DNA of 64,000 nt from Nymphaea colorata (GCF_008831285.2 NC_045146.1:5652972-5716971); one strand, 5' to 3'. Positions 29,114 to 41,632 are shown, numbered from the stretch's first letter. Notes: a model not told the origin generated them from the sequence alone. A program made the numbers and translations.

Positions 29114-30660
29114 TGTATAAAGTTTAAATTCGAAAAAGTATGGCCTTTATCAAAATGAATGTTAACTACAAGATGGCAGCTGAAATCTAAATTCTGATGC
29201 CAAGTACTTTGCCTTGTTTTGCCTTTATTTGTTGTCTAGTCAAAGAAGAAAAAACAAAAGAAAAGCATTAATTAGTTCCAAAGTTGTTTGCTCCATAAAA
29301 ATGTAATCGCACAATATCTAAAGCAAGCAGATTAGGAAAGGAAAAAACCCATGCAACAAAAGATTTCCAAAAAACAAAAACCCAGTTCACATCCCCATTT
29401 AAAAACCACTCAAGGAAAGTTCCACTAAATTATGAGCTGCTCCAAGCTAGGGAAAGTTCCCAAAGCTAAAACCAAAATCATATGCGCAAAGCAACAAAAC
29501 CAGAGCGATGTTGGCCAAATGAGTTAATCTCTGTAAATCCTGACACACGAATGCTGACAGAAACACTGTTGGCCAAAAAAACCGTCATGAAAAACACAAG
29601 CACACTAAAATTCAGCGGAATCTGAGAAAAAAAGAAAAAGAACAAAAAGGACTCACTGAAAAGGACAATAGTTAACAGGATCACATAGCAAAAGGGAGAA
29701 AAGAACACCATAATACAGAATTGATGGGGCTAAATGAACTTACCATCCACTGAAACGGCCAGATCAGTAAGATATCAATAAAAACCGTACATGAGGTGTA
29801 GTATCAAAGAATTGGTCTCTCAAGCAAACGTCGAAAGACATACAACACCAAAATCACATAAAAAAATTGGCAGATAAAAATTATTTTTGACACTTTGGAA
29901 AGCAACAGTTGATTCTTTCCACCATAAAATCAAGGAAAATAGAATAAGATTAAGAATTAAAATAAGCAGATGAAACCCTAACTTGGGTCAGGAATAGTAG
30001 TCTAGAAAAGGATAAATTCAGCACTGTTTAACAAGAATCAGACCAAAAAAAAGAAAAAGCTAAGTATACAAACTCTACGATACAAAGTTTAACATGGGTC
30101 ACCGTCCTGATTTAGTCCAGGAAAACAAGATCGGGCACGTACATCACACTTGTACACCAAAATTGACCAAGTAATCCTCGCCAGACACTAGCAGGACGAC
30201 CTAATCGCGCAATGAAGTACCAATTCAAAAGCCAAAGATCCAAAACAGCAATACTGAAAGAAAAGACTCATAGAACGAGATAAAATTTGACAAAACAACC
30301 GAAATATCCTAAATTTACACACCTCAATGAGAAAAGGGAACAACTAAAGCAACATGCCTCGAGAAAAATAAATAAAAATATCACAATTATCCATCCAAAG
30401 TAAGGAGAAATGTGCAGAAGAGAACTCCTCACTAGACGAGAGTCAAACGAAATTATGAAGAAAATCCTCATCAGACAATCATAAACACTAATTTTCTGTT
30501 GAGGATCATCAGACAATCACAAGGATTCCAAAGAAATCCGTCAAAATAGCGAAAAAATCCGCCAGAAAGTATGAGATAAGCAAAGGAGCATTAGATGAAG
30601 AATAAAAAAAACAACAATACCTGGAAAAGAAACGCTAGATGGATCTACAGGAAAAAATCC

Positions 30661-30663
30661 CAT
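30661..30663 (-). other. Upstream start codon (uORF) in the RING gene leader
   Basis: An ATG in strong context (CGCCATGGG) opens a frame across the leader donor. With the proposed splice it ends after 18 codons (MGFFPVDPSSVSFP, then a few residues and TAG). The main ATG is downstream and in a different frame. Confidence 0.4.
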
Positions 30664-30671
30664 GGCGAAGT

Positions 30672-30696
30672 AGAGAGAGAGAGAGAGAGAGAGAGA
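30672..30696. repeat. (GA)n microsatellite, CT-rich leader on the gene strand
   Basis: About 25 bp of GA repeat. On the minus strand it forms a CT-rich leader just 5' of the proposed leader donor of the RING gene. Confidence 0.9.
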
Positions 30697-30770
30697 AGAG
30701 TAAAACTAAAAAATCGACGGCTCATCCGAAACCCTAAATACCAAAAATTTGCATAATTAAGGAAAAACAA

Positions 30771-31693
30771 AAAAAATGAACAAAGATAAAGGAAAGGTTT
30801 CATGCCGCACCCAAGATTTTGCTTGTAATACGGCTGGCTGCTCCGACCTTTTTCTTTTTCCATTTCTGTCCTTACGTTTTGAAATTTATGAGAAGCTGCA
30901 CTTTATGGTTTTGAAAAACTTTTTTTCGTGCGGTTCACAGACAAGGAAAAGCGGTTTTTTTTTTCCTTTGCTTCTTTTTCGTACATGTTCATATTAAACA
31001 TGCCTACTATGTTGTTGATAAACTCAAGCTTTCCTTATAGCTATTGACTTGTCCATTTGTACCTTAGGAATCTCAAGTTATTTGTAATAAATTTGTCAAT
31101 AAAAGCTTATTTATTTTCGCTGAAAAGCAACACTATAATAGCGTTGAACTTATACAACAGAGGCAGGCATTTTCTTAAAGGCCATCAAAACAATATTAAC
31201 TTAAGTTCCTAACTGTAGGTAAATGAATACTGTAAAAGTTGTAAATACTGGACATAAATTGAGTCCTACTTGGTCAAGAACCGTTCTTTTGTTGACTAAA
31301 CTTGGAACAATTTCGTAAGAAAAATGAAGGACATAATTGTTGTATTTAAATTGATAGAAAACGTATCTGATATTTTTGTATTTAAAATATTTTAATGGAA
31401 AGTGTTATGAAAACAAAAAAATTATTGAAAATGAATTTTTGAATCAGAAAGAGCCGATATCTAACTTAAGTAGAGCACTTTCCATGTGTACCGAACATGG
31501 GAAGCTATGTTCCCACGGCTCAATCACTGGGCATTCTTTTTTATTTCATGCCGGTGTTTTTTTCATTCCAATTTTGCCCTTATAGAAGGGTCTTCCATTA
31601 GGAGCAAGAAATGTCTATCATAGGTCTCTTCGAGTGGTAGAGTCGGAATTGTTGGTTGGAGGGACATTAATTTAAAACTTTTATCTGGTCAAT
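30771..31693. other. Intergenic, nothing recognised
   Basis: AT-rich sequence upstream of the RING gene promoter. No protein family, RNA gene or repeat terminus was identified. Confidence 0.4.
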
Positions 31694-32110
31694 GTATTTG
31701 ATTTGAAACGAATATCCGATCAAATCAATCTAAAAAAATTGGATATGAAAAAAAAAAATTTAATATCTGATTAAAGTAATCATCTCAGATTGAGATTTAA
31801 TAAATGACATATGATCGGATTCAGATATACATAAATATCTGGTCGGATTTGGATTGAATTTATTTTTAGGCAAATATCTTGTATCTAATGTTATTAGATT
31901 TTGAAAATTGATAAAATTCGGCTTAAAATTCGGATTCAGATATAAATATAAAAATTAAATTTTGGTTGAACTAAGATTGTAAAATCGGATTTGGTATTCA
32001 AATTTGGATATAACTTTTTTTTATTTGAGTTCTAATCCCAATATGTGAATATCCAAAAAAAATGATATAATTAAAGTAACCCAAATCGGATCCATTGACA
32101 TGCTCCACGG
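31694..32110 (+). repeat. Left arm of a ~0.4-kb inverted repeat
   Basis: This block aligns along its length with the reverse complement of 32884-33290. Shared landmarks in the same order include AGATATACATAAATATCT, AATATCTTGTATCTAATG, GATTTTGAAAATTG or close variants, and GGATCCATTGACAT/CGATCCATTAACAT at the inner end. The arms have diverged clearly, by substitutions and small indels. Confidence 0.75.
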
Positions 32111-32883
32111 GCGGAACCTTGTTAGGAGTCAAATGAACTGCTTCATAAATTTAAGGGAGTGTATTGATATCATACATAAAAAGTGGCACGCCATTGAATT
32201 TTATTAAAAAGTGAACGGCTAAAAAGAAATTGCGATGTGGCAAGTGGGCTCACAATTTTTTTTTTTTTGTCAAAAAGGTGTGCGCAATAATTCGGACAAT
32301 TTGGAGAAGCAATTGAATATTGTTACACTTCCACCGAGATTTTGTTTGTTTCCATTTTTCATTAGAGGGCTCTCCGCCTTTTTCCTAATAAAAGCCCACC
32401 CATATGATCTATGTCTATGTTGTTGCCTATTATAAATTCTTTCGTGTGTGTTTGGATGATTTTAGGTTTTCATGATTTTACCTGTAAAATCAAGTTTTTG
32501 AAAGCTTGGGCGTCATTAAATCTGGATTTGAAGAAATTAAACATAGTTATGACAAAAAACCTGATTTTATAAAAAAGAGTAAAAAAAAGAACCAACTCCC
32601 CTTAAATTAATTCATAAAAAGTTAGGCTTTGAGCGTCAATAAAAAAAAAAAAACAAGCTAATTTTAATTTCATTGTTAAAACAGTGGTCTATACTTCGAT
32701 TATATGGGAAAGTGAAGGGTAGAGTTTTTTTCCAAGTCTTTGATAACGGAGCAAGCGTCCTTTCACAATTTGTCATGTCCGCAATTAATTTTGCCACCAA
32801 CGCCACTCGGTGCCTGCTGCAGGTGTGTTAAGATCGGGTCGGATCGTGTCAGGTCCACAATTGTTCTTCTCATAAATGTGAAT

Positions 32884-33290
32884 AGGGATGTTAATGGATC
32901 GATTTATGTCGGATATATTCTTAATTATATCCGCTTTTTCAGATTCGAATTTGAATAAAGAAAAGTCATTTCCAAATCCAAAACCAAAATCTGATTTTGC
33001 AATTCAAATCTGATTTTTATATTTATATCTTAATCTGAATCTAAATTTTGAACCGGATTTTGCCAATTTTCAAAATTTAATAGCATTAGATACAAGATAT
33101 TTACCTAAAATTAAATCCAATCCAAACCCGACTAGATATTTATGTATATCTGAAACAAAATCTGAATATGATGGAATGCCATTTATTAAATGTGAATCCG
33201 ATCCGATTTTTAAATCGGATGTTAATTTTTTTTTATATTCGATATTTTTCGGATCAGATCGGTCGGACATCCAATTCAAATCAGATATTT
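32884..33290 (-). repeat. Right arm of a ~0.4-kb inverted repeat
   Basis: Reverse-complement counterpart of 31694-32110. The intervening 32111-32883 segment (about 0.77 kb) is unrelated, with no conserved coding frame. The inner end, GGGATGTTAATGGATCGA, resembles the start of a widespread plant dispersed repeat, so two inverted insertions of one family are as likely as one element. Confidence 0.75.
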
Positions 33291-33532
33291 GGGAGGACAG
33301 TTTTTGCTTTCATAGTATTAAATTAAGAATGTGCTGATCCGTTGTATGCAAAAAATAAAGGGGGAAAAAAATCATATTGACTAGTCTTGCTGCATGAACT
33401 AATTAAAAGTCTTCTAAAAATAAAAAAGGAAAATTGCATTCTTACGAGCCAATAGTAGGTTAGATGCGAGGGGCAACGCGTTTATATTCTTTTTATCGCT
33501 TCCATAGCTTTATTATCACTTACATACTAAAG

Positions 33533-33800
33533 AGGCGTTTGATTAACTTGGAATCAATGAAATTCTAGAATCATTATTTTGAAAATAGGAAATGTGTTAT
33601 TAAACAAAGGATTTTGATTCTGGAATTATGAACTCATCCCATAATCAAAATTCTAAAATTATGATCCCACCTTAGGGGATGGAATTATGATCCTAGAATT
33701 CTGGAATTTTTTATTCTCTCTTTTGAGTTCAAAGCACAAATGTCTTAATGAATTCTAGAATTTTAGTGTCATTTTCATCAAACAAGTTATGCTTAATTGT
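33533..33800. repeat. Possible MITE with GCGTTTGAT-type ends
   Basis: The left end reads GCGTTTGATTAACTTGGAAT and the right end ATTTTCATCAAACAAGTTA. The ends are short inverted matches around TTTGAT. The interior repeats TCTAGAAT/ATTCTAGAA in both orientations, which suggests foldback. No target-site duplication was found. Confidence 0.35.
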
Positions 33801-35025
33801 AGAATCAGAACTCCATACTATTAAACTCTGAGAAAAATTGGAACTGAAATTTTCATTTGAATTCCAAATTGAGGAGGAAATTTGTTTTTTGGAATTTTGA
33901 TTTCAAAATAGGGAAAGAGAAGAGCGATTGGGGAATGAATATCTTACACAGTTATAGTAAACGACTCTTTGAAGACATCCGAGAAAATTAGAACGATACC
34001 TATTTAAAGTAAATCCGACTTAATGAGTTTAAGTAAGTAAGTCTGAGGGATGTTCTTCATCGGTACACTAAGACGGATTAGTATGTATAGCAGTTGCCGA
34101 CCTAAAACTCGTTATAATGACCCAATATTAAGTCTAAGAGGCAACCACACAAGAATACCAAAGTCTAGGGCTTGGCAACTTGATGGGCTACTAGGTTTGA
34201 TGATAGATGTAAGGCTCTAGAGGAAAAAAGAGATCAGAGTTGAAAAGAGAAAATTGCACTTCTAAAATAAAAAAATATGATTGTATTGTAACTCTGAAAT
34301 TAATATGTGAATAACTACAAGTTTTAAAAATATTGACTATAGTGGCAATGTTGTTAAGTGCACTTATGTGAAGCGATGCGTTGAGCTCGTGAGGCAAACC
34401 CATGAGTAATATCAAGTTCAAAATGTTCAAATATATAATATCCTTAAAAAAATAAAAAATAAAACATAAGAAAGTAAAAATGATTTCGGAAGCTAAATTA
34501 TATGAGAAACTAAAACTACCTATGTATATTTTTCTATAAATCGAAACTAACTATAGCGGTATGATATCTAACTTGAAAAACTTAAAACAAAAATTATGTT
34601 TCTTCGAAGCACAATAGAATTTCATGAAAATTCAAAAACCAAAGGTCTAAAGCTTTCTTTAGTTTGTTAGCTCCATTGTGCGCATGAAAAAAAGAAGAAG
34701 AAAATTTTGACTCTCAATTCATAAAACTTGGGAAATGAGAAGTGAAAGAGTTTAATATATAAGGATTAGAAGTAGTACTCAATAACTGATGAAATCAATT
34801 AGAAGTAGTACTTTTCAGAACTCACCCGATGCACACGCACCATGCAGCAGATGCGCATCTAGTAAGACATGCACACTAGGTCAAGCATGCCTCACATTTA
34901 CTTTTTGAGGCATTTTTCTATTTGATCATAGACGCATAGTGATGCTTGATGCACTCGTCTCTAAAATATGTGTCAATAAAGAGTAATAGCGACATCATGT
35001 AGGTTAGACATAGGTTAAAGTTTTG
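33801..35025. other. Intergenic, nothing recognised
   Basis: AT-rich sequence with no supported gene. The text between 34740 and 34810 repeats the phrase TAGAAGTAGTACT twice (about 34768 and 34800). Confidence 0.35.
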
Positions 35026-35029
35026 CCCA

Positions 35030-35357
35030 TGTCCAATTATTTATCGGTAAAACATTTTAGCGGCGAACAGTTTCGTTGCCGGTAGTGTTTTTGCCGATGG
35101 CCACTAACATGTTCAAAATAATGGATTATTATTGACGCGAGAGGACATCGGTAATGGCCAATGTTTACCTATGTTTAAGCCGCGCCAGTGATACCCTATA
35201 CTGACGCTTCTATCTAGATAGTGTGTCGATGATCATTTTTTTTCTGATGGTCGCTTTATCAACAAAAGAACGAAATGTCGGTAAAACCATTACCGACATG
35301 CATTTGATTTTCACCGACATTTTGTGGCCATCGGTAATGCTTATGTTTCTTGTAGTG
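35030..35357. mobile_element. CACTA-type transposon terminus with subterminal repeats
   Basis: Read on the minus strand from 35357, the sequence begins CACTACAAGAAACATAAGC, the classic start of plant CACTA (En/Spm) elements. Behind it, short motifs recur in both orientations, as in CACTA subterminal regions: CATCGGTAATG at about 35145 and 35330, TGTCGGTAAAACCATTACCG near 35277, CACCGACAT near 35313, GCCGATGGCCAC near 35092, and ATCGGTAAAACA near 35043. The opposite end was not found, so this is a deletion derivative or a truncated copy. Confidence 0.7.
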
Positions 35358-36674
35358 TTTGGTAGAGACAACATGAGTTTTCATTACAACATGATGATTA
35401 CAAGTGTATCAAGCATATGTTAAGCTAGTGTTTGAGCCCCTAGAATTAAGATTCCATAACGGTAACTCTAGAATCCTAATTTTGGAAATAGCGGAATTGG
35501 AAACACAATGTCATTTTCAAGCAATAAGCATAGTGTGCTTCAGCTTTATGCTAGTAATCTCGAGCAATTTCCAAATGAGTTTCACCCTAGAAGCTAGAAA
35601 TTGCCATATTTACGAGTATAGAAAAAAGGGAAAAAGAAATACGTCCCCTATCAGATGCTGACACTCACTTGCCTTTCTTGAGTGATGAATTTTCCTCAAA
35701 TAAATGACGATCACTACAGTTACGGGCACAATATTTGAATTTGAAACCAGCATTTACATCTGGCGTTATTGAGAGGTTGGTATTTCCTTTCTCTTTGTGT
35801 AGTTCAAAATTATTTCTAACTTGGTATTCCTGTGGACTTTTCCGTATCATATTGGCTGTCACACATGCCTTCATTCCTTGATTGTCTCAATTTGAAAATG
35901 ACATAATCTGGGTGAGAATCAAATCTGTCACTAATATCTTGATTGATGTTATCTTGGCAACAATCTCACTATTTGAATTGATGATATGGACGGGATGAGA
36001 AGGATCTATTTTGCTTTCATGATTTATAACATTTTCATTGTAGTTTTAGAAATTGGTATGTAATTATTGCTCGTGTTGGCTGAGCAGGAGAAGTATTTCA
36101 TCCTACCATCCAACAAGAGGGTCGAAGCCCCCTACCCTTCTCCCCATCACCCTAGGTTTCAAGTTTGCTTTCGTTGCCTTGGGTAAGGCGCTTTCGCTAT
36201 GCTTCAACTTGCATATCGGTTCATCCTTTTTACAACACAAGAAGTTGGTGCCTCCAAAGATTCAAAATGAACACTGGCTACTTTACCTGCCCCCGTTCCG
36301 CCAGTTGCACCAACCCCCTCGGGGGGATTGAGTATGTCAGTGTTGGTGGCTTGGTTTCCATTGTAGGGATTCAATAGATGATCATGGTAGTAGATGCCAG
36401 TTGACAAAACTAAACCAATTTTTTGCTTGCATGGATTTTAGCTAGTTCATCTTTGACCCTAACTTTAAAGAGCTAGGAGATGGCAAATTAATTTTGGGAG
36501 AAGAGTATGCTATTTGTATGCTTGATCTCTGCCATTCCAAGATCTACCTCTGACTGGAAGGTGATTGTGATCAGTAATATGGGCAATTCCATTGTAAATA
36601 GTTAGAATTCTCAACCCATGGTTGATTTCACAAGAAGCAAATCTTCACTCTGAAATGAAGGAAGGAAGTAAAAG
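35358..36674. other. Intergenic, no gene supported
   Basis: Several overlapping short frames at 36053-36407 are mutually exclusive and lack any family motif. No other structure was recognised. Confidence 0.35.
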
Positions 36675-36847
36675 CAGTGGCAAAGGGAGGTGTGGGCAAT
36701 TGCCCATGTGGAGACCAAAAAAAACTTCATATTTTTATATTGATATTTTGTTAGCAAATTTTCTCATTTACATATTGATGCCCCTTAAAAATAATTTTTT
36801 TTACATACCAAGTGCTCCTTAGTTTGTATTTTCTGGCTCCGCCCCTG
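36675..36847. mobile_element. hAT-type MITE with near-perfect 8-bp target-site duplication
   Basis: A 173-bp element. Its right end reads CAGGGGCGGAGCCAGAAA on the minus strand and its left end is CAGTGGCAAAGGGAG, a decayed version. Flanking octamers are AGTAAAAG (36667-36674) and AGTAGAAG (36848-36855), 7 of 8 identical. An 8-bp duplication and CAGGGGCGGAG ends are hAT hallmarks. It shares its ends with the element at 63798-63992. Confidence 0.8.
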
Positions 36848-37111
36848 AGTAGAAGGTTGCTCCATGATATGTATTGTCCATAAGCTCCAAGGTTTGAGTG
36901 GTAAGCTCCAAACATGAAACCGCTCCTCTTTTGGCAAAATTGAATGTCATATAAGAACATTAATGCACCAATTGTAAGTGGTGCAACTAAAAAGTGAAGG
37001 GGGCGACCTGGTTGCTTCTTGTGAGGAAGTGGAGATTAGGAAGGAAATGGAAGTGGCACTGTAATTTGAAGAAGTGATACTCCAGGTGAAATGGTTGAAA
37101 GAAAGGGACAA

Positions 37112-37357
37112 AAACAAGATATTATTTTAAGCGATTGCCAATAATAGAAAGAAACACAATATTTTAATGAATTATTTTCTTAAGTTAGTCGGTAAACAAG
37201 ATATTATTTTAAGTGATTGCCAATAATAGAAAGAAACACAACATTTTAATGAATTATTTTGTTAAGTTAGTCGGTAAACAAGAAATTATTTTAAGCGATT
37301 GCCAATAATTGAAAGAAACACATCATTTTAATGAATTGTTTTGTTAAGTTAGGTGGT
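37112..37357 (+). repeat. Three-copy tandem repeat, 82-bp unit
   Basis: Units begin AAACAAGA(T/A)ATTATTTTAAG at 37112, 37194 and 37276, giving an exact 82-bp period. The copies differ by only a few substitutions. No coding content. Confidence 0.92.
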
Positions 37358-38370
37358 TATTTGTAATTTTTTATCACATATTAGATTTATTATTCATAAA
37401 TACGCTGGTAAACTTATTGTTGAAGCAATAATACTTGCTCTCCATGTCTTTTGCCTTTGTTACCTTGACATGCATGCTCATATGTCATTTCTCATGTATT
37501 TCAAGGAAGTTAAGCTTAGTTAATAAAGTACTCAACACTAACAACCATTTGTACTACAAAAAAAACCACTAACACGTAAATTAATACATAGTAGCACATC
37601 GAAACACCCAAAAGCAAATCTTGTACCATAAAAAGATAAATGATTAGATGAAAGGTTCCACTCTTTTCGGAGTGATAAGATAAAATACTTCACTGATCAG
37701 GAGAAATAGTCAACACCAAGAACTCATTTAAAACCATTAAATAAAAATTGCCAATAGGAATTAATTCAGCAGATATACGAATTTATCAAATTGGGTCCAG
37801 CCTTTAAAATATACCCAAAAGAAACAAATATAGTGAACAATTTCGCGGAAGGTGCAACTTGAGGAGACAAGGATTATGACAGAGCCTTCAGTTGTCGATT
37901 GTAAATTAATTGGATGAAGAGAACGTCGTGGTCTACACTCTGTAGAAGGTCCCGCATGGAAATTAAAAGAACAATCTTCTAAACCAAACAAATTCTCTAA
38001 CATATTTCTAAAGTTTTTATTATTTAATGGTCAATCTGGGAAAGCAAATAATTTCACGACATGGGCTCATTGTTTGTCACAAGGAGTTGCGGCTAAGGAT
38101 AAAATTCCTTCAACTGAAAGATACAATTCCGATGCAAAAGGCAAAATTCGTTTAACGTAAAAGAGTTTTTATATTTTTTATTTTATTTTAACAAAGAAAA
38201 ATTGCGATTTAGGTCAAAAAATGGAGGTACTGATCAAATTAAAACCTCTGTTGTAAAAATATGTTTGGAAAGGGTAAATCTCAGCAGTTCGTCCTCAAAG
38301 TTTTAGAGAATACTGGTAAATATAATAATTTTAAACATATGAAAAAATATAGAATCATATAAGACATGGA

Positions 38371-38418
<48 letters not shown>

Positions 38419-39532
38419 AGAGGGAGAGAGAGAGAGGTTGCCAAGATTATATTGAACCAAAATAACGCGCATTTCAATATGTGCTCATAAAATGTATCTA
38501 CAAAGTATTATTATTTTAATAAAGCAAGAAGCAAGACCTGCACCACTATTTCATCAATGAATACATGAGCCAGGACTTTTTTTAAGGGCGGGCCAAACAG
38601 TCCAACCTATGCATCCGGGTGGAGCCAAATTGAACTCGAATCCAAACAAAATATAGCGCAACTAAAAATTTTCAATTTTTTTAATTTATTATTATTATTT
38701 TCAATTCGTTGAGGGTGGGAACATGGCCTAAGCGAACCCCTCCATCCCTCCTCCCCTCAATACAGGCTTTCCGTGGCCAAGAAAATGTTGCACCAGAGGA
38801 GGCTGAATGTCAGGGACAATTGTCAATTGGTGGCGAAGCTTCTCTGTGCTTTCACCTTTCACCATATCTGATTTGGATATTCATATACTTGGATTCAGAC
38901 TTGGATTCATATGTGGATGAAAAAAAGGCTATATCATATCCGAATCTGCTTTTAAATATACATCCAAATCCGATCTGAATCTGCCTTTTAAGTTATAGTG
39001 AAATCTGATTGAATCTAACTTTTAAGTCATATTCTAATCTGATCTGAATCCGACTTTTAAGTCATATTTGAATCTGATTAGAAGATGACTTTGAAGCCAT
39101 ATGCAAATCCGATTCAAATCTAACTTTTAAATTCTATCCAAATTCAGTCACAAATCAAACCAAGGCAATTGCAACTGCATGCTCATGTCTTAACTACCAA
39201 GCCATTTTTGGGTCTTGGTATTCTATTCCATTTAATAAGGCAATAATAATTACCAATATAAAATTATCATATTCTTTTTTAACATTTTCTTGAACAAAAT
39301 GGTGTGTAACATGCTTCTCATCTAGGTTGAACAAATTTCATAGACAACAAAACATGACCAGATCACTTGAGAGAAAATGAACAGTCAAACTAGTCAAATG
39401 TTTCAAAATTAAGCTTGCTAGGTTTTACCATTTTAAGTAATAAACATCATAACAAGTTAATATGTGCAAAAAACATACAATAAACACCAAATGATGAACC
39501 CAATTTTAACCTCACACCAGCCCAACAGAGCA
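37358..39532. other. Intergenic with microsatellite and dispersed-repeat fragment
   Basis: An (AT)n tract of about 43 bp lies at 38373-38415, followed by a GA-rich stretch to about 38437. From 38855 to 39130 the sequence is built of AATCTGATTYGAATCTGA-like words, resembling the dispersed repeat at 21926-22350. No gene recognised. Confidence 0.45.
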
Positions 39533-39560
39533 AGAGAGAGAGAGAGAGAGAGAGAGAGAG
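39533..39560. repeat. (GA)n microsatellite
   Basis: About 28 bp of AG/GA repeat. Confidence 0.95.
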
Positions 39561-39599
39561 CATATTTAGTGATTTTAAACATTTTGATAGTTGACTTGG

Positions 39600-41030
39600 A
39601 TCTAATTTTTGACCTTGGAACCAAACTCACCCCAAAATAAACCTTTAGATCCATGTCCAAATTCAAATCTCGACCTTATATCCAAATCAGACCTTTAGAA
39701 CCATATCCAAATCCAAATGCAAGGTTTAAATCCAAAATTCAACTTTAGATCCAGATTTAGGACCAAATCCTAGTCCTAAATTCAAACTTCACACCTCGAT
39801 CCAAAATGCAAAGCCAAGTCCATAATTGAACCCAAGAAGCTGAATCGAGTCCAAATTAAGAAATTGGATTCATAAAGCCACTCATGGGTCCAACTTAGAT
39901 GCAAAACCAAAGTTTGGATCCAAATCAAGAATTTCAACTCAAAATCTAAAATCAAGGCCAAAATAACATTCCCCAACACTATTTAGCCCCACACGTGTGC
40001 ACACACAAACCTCTCCTTTGTCTTGCATCTCAATCTTGTGTTGAAACTTTTAAAAGTACGTTTTGAGCCCAAAACACTCATCCATTGATTTGAGCCTTGG
40101 GCATCGATCGGAACTTTTTTGAGACCAAACGAGCCCAAAACCACCCAAAACGAGCTAGAAACCATTTTGACCTTAAAAATATACATTTCAAAATAAATTT
40201 TAAATTTGTTTAAGTTGGGACCCACCTTGGGAGGCCAGAGAAGCATAAGCTCCCTTTATTGCTCCATTTTTAAGCCTAGAGGGGGCACTGTGCCCCCACC
40301 TGGGTGCCATGGCCGAGCAGTTTACGACAATGCACCATGGCAAGGTACGCAGGCTCGCGAGGCCAATCCCAACCCTGGGCACTCTGGTGTGGCTGAGGCA
40401 AGGCCTGCGCCTTGTGGAGGCCCTCTTTTGGCTTAATTTGGGGGTGGTTTTGGGCCTGTTGAATAGGCATTAGCCCTACCAACACTACCCAAAGGCTGTT
40501 TGTAATAAAATAATTCAAAAAAAATGAAATTTGCATGAAAACCTTGTTAAATAAAAAAAAAATCAAAAATTTGAGTTTTGGCTCCCAAACTCTATAAATA
40601 CCTTTCAAACCTTCTCACATGGCCATGAGTTAATCCTTGAAGAACCTCTAAAGCTTTCTTACTTAAAATTTAGAGTTTTCCCCCTTATCATTCTCTCCAA
40701 TTCTATCATCTTCTCAACTTCTTCTTCAACCTTGAAAGCTAGCATATTCCTCAACTTCCATTCTTCAAAGGAGCATGGGAAAAACTCTTAGAAGATTTCG
40801 TGATTGTCTGGGATACCAACATCTTGGAGTCTCACTTAGAAGATTTCGTGATTGTCCTGGACAAGAGATTTGTTCCCTCCAACCATTCTGCAACATCTTA
40901 TTCTTTTTTCCATTCATCATCTCCCCATGGCCATGCAAGAGAGCTCTAAAAACTTCTTTCCTGGAGTCAATAGCTACTTTTGAATGCATCATGAGCATGA
41001 ACAAGGTGAAATAATTTTTTTTTTCTTTCT
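39600..41030 (+). repeat. LTR-like block with TATA box
   Basis: A stretch built of ATCCAAAT/TTAGATCCA words (39600-39960) is followed by a GC-rich segment with a perfect 8-bp hairpin (GGGGGCAC/GTGCCCCC, about 40279-40295). A TATA box follows in context (CTCTATAAATACC, about 40588), then a leader-like A/T-poor stretch. At 40787-40808 and 40835-40856 the phrase CTTAGAAGATTTCGTGATTG is repeated with a 48-bp period. The layout resembles a retrotransposon LTR promoter. Boundaries and a partner LTR were not found. Confidence 0.35.
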
Positions 41031-41581
41031 AAGCTCGAAATATGTTTCTTTCTAGGCTCAAAGTATGTTTCTTTTTTTGCTTTGCTCATTCAATATGTGC
41101 ATTGTCTATTCTTATGATGATGTTTATGCATAGTCAGTTGATTTACAATTAATATGTGAATGAACGGTAAAAATGAGTGCTGGGGTTGAACTTTCTTTGT
41201 TATCGTTTTAATTTTTGAAGTTCAGATTTGTCAAGCCCGATAAAGCTTTTACGAATATGTATATGTTAAAATGCATCTTTCATTTTTACGTTCAGTATGA
41301 ATTATTTCTCTTAATCACCTCATTATGGACTCCAATAAGAGCTCTTTTATGTTATTAACTTTTCATCTCATCTATATTTGATTTTTTCCCCTACCCAACG
41401 GTGGAAGAAATAAGTTTCATTGTAATAAATAAAATAACTATTGTCTTTGCATATTTATATAAATACATTTTGAATCTTCTTTTTAAAAAGAATTTTAATT
41501 TCATGAGGTTATGGAGACTTAGTTTAAGCTCTTGTATTAGCCCAAGTTCATCTCCAGCCTAAGTTATCTCTTGATTTTAAT

Positions 41582-41632
<51 letters not shown>

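Larger units (their letters stand above)
29114..30770 (-). promoter_or_regulatory. Inferred 5' leader, leader intron and promoter of the RING gene
   Basis: On the minus strand a CT-repeat leader (30696-30672) is followed by a strong donor, TTTTCCAG/GTATTG, at 30621/30620. An acceptor, TTTAGATTTCAG, ends at 29180, leaving about 66 nt of leader before the ATG at 29113. The implied intron of 1.44 kb lacks coding signal. A telo-box motif, AAACCCTAAA, lies at 30729-30738 on the plus strand. Family members often have 5' leader introns, but transcript evidence is needed for these coordinates. Confidence 0.5.

Noticed and set aside
30645-30863. Minus-strand frame of 72 codons upstream of the RING gene
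   Set aside because: Leu/Ser repeats come from the CT microsatellite in the leader. The ATG noted as a uORF is in another frame.
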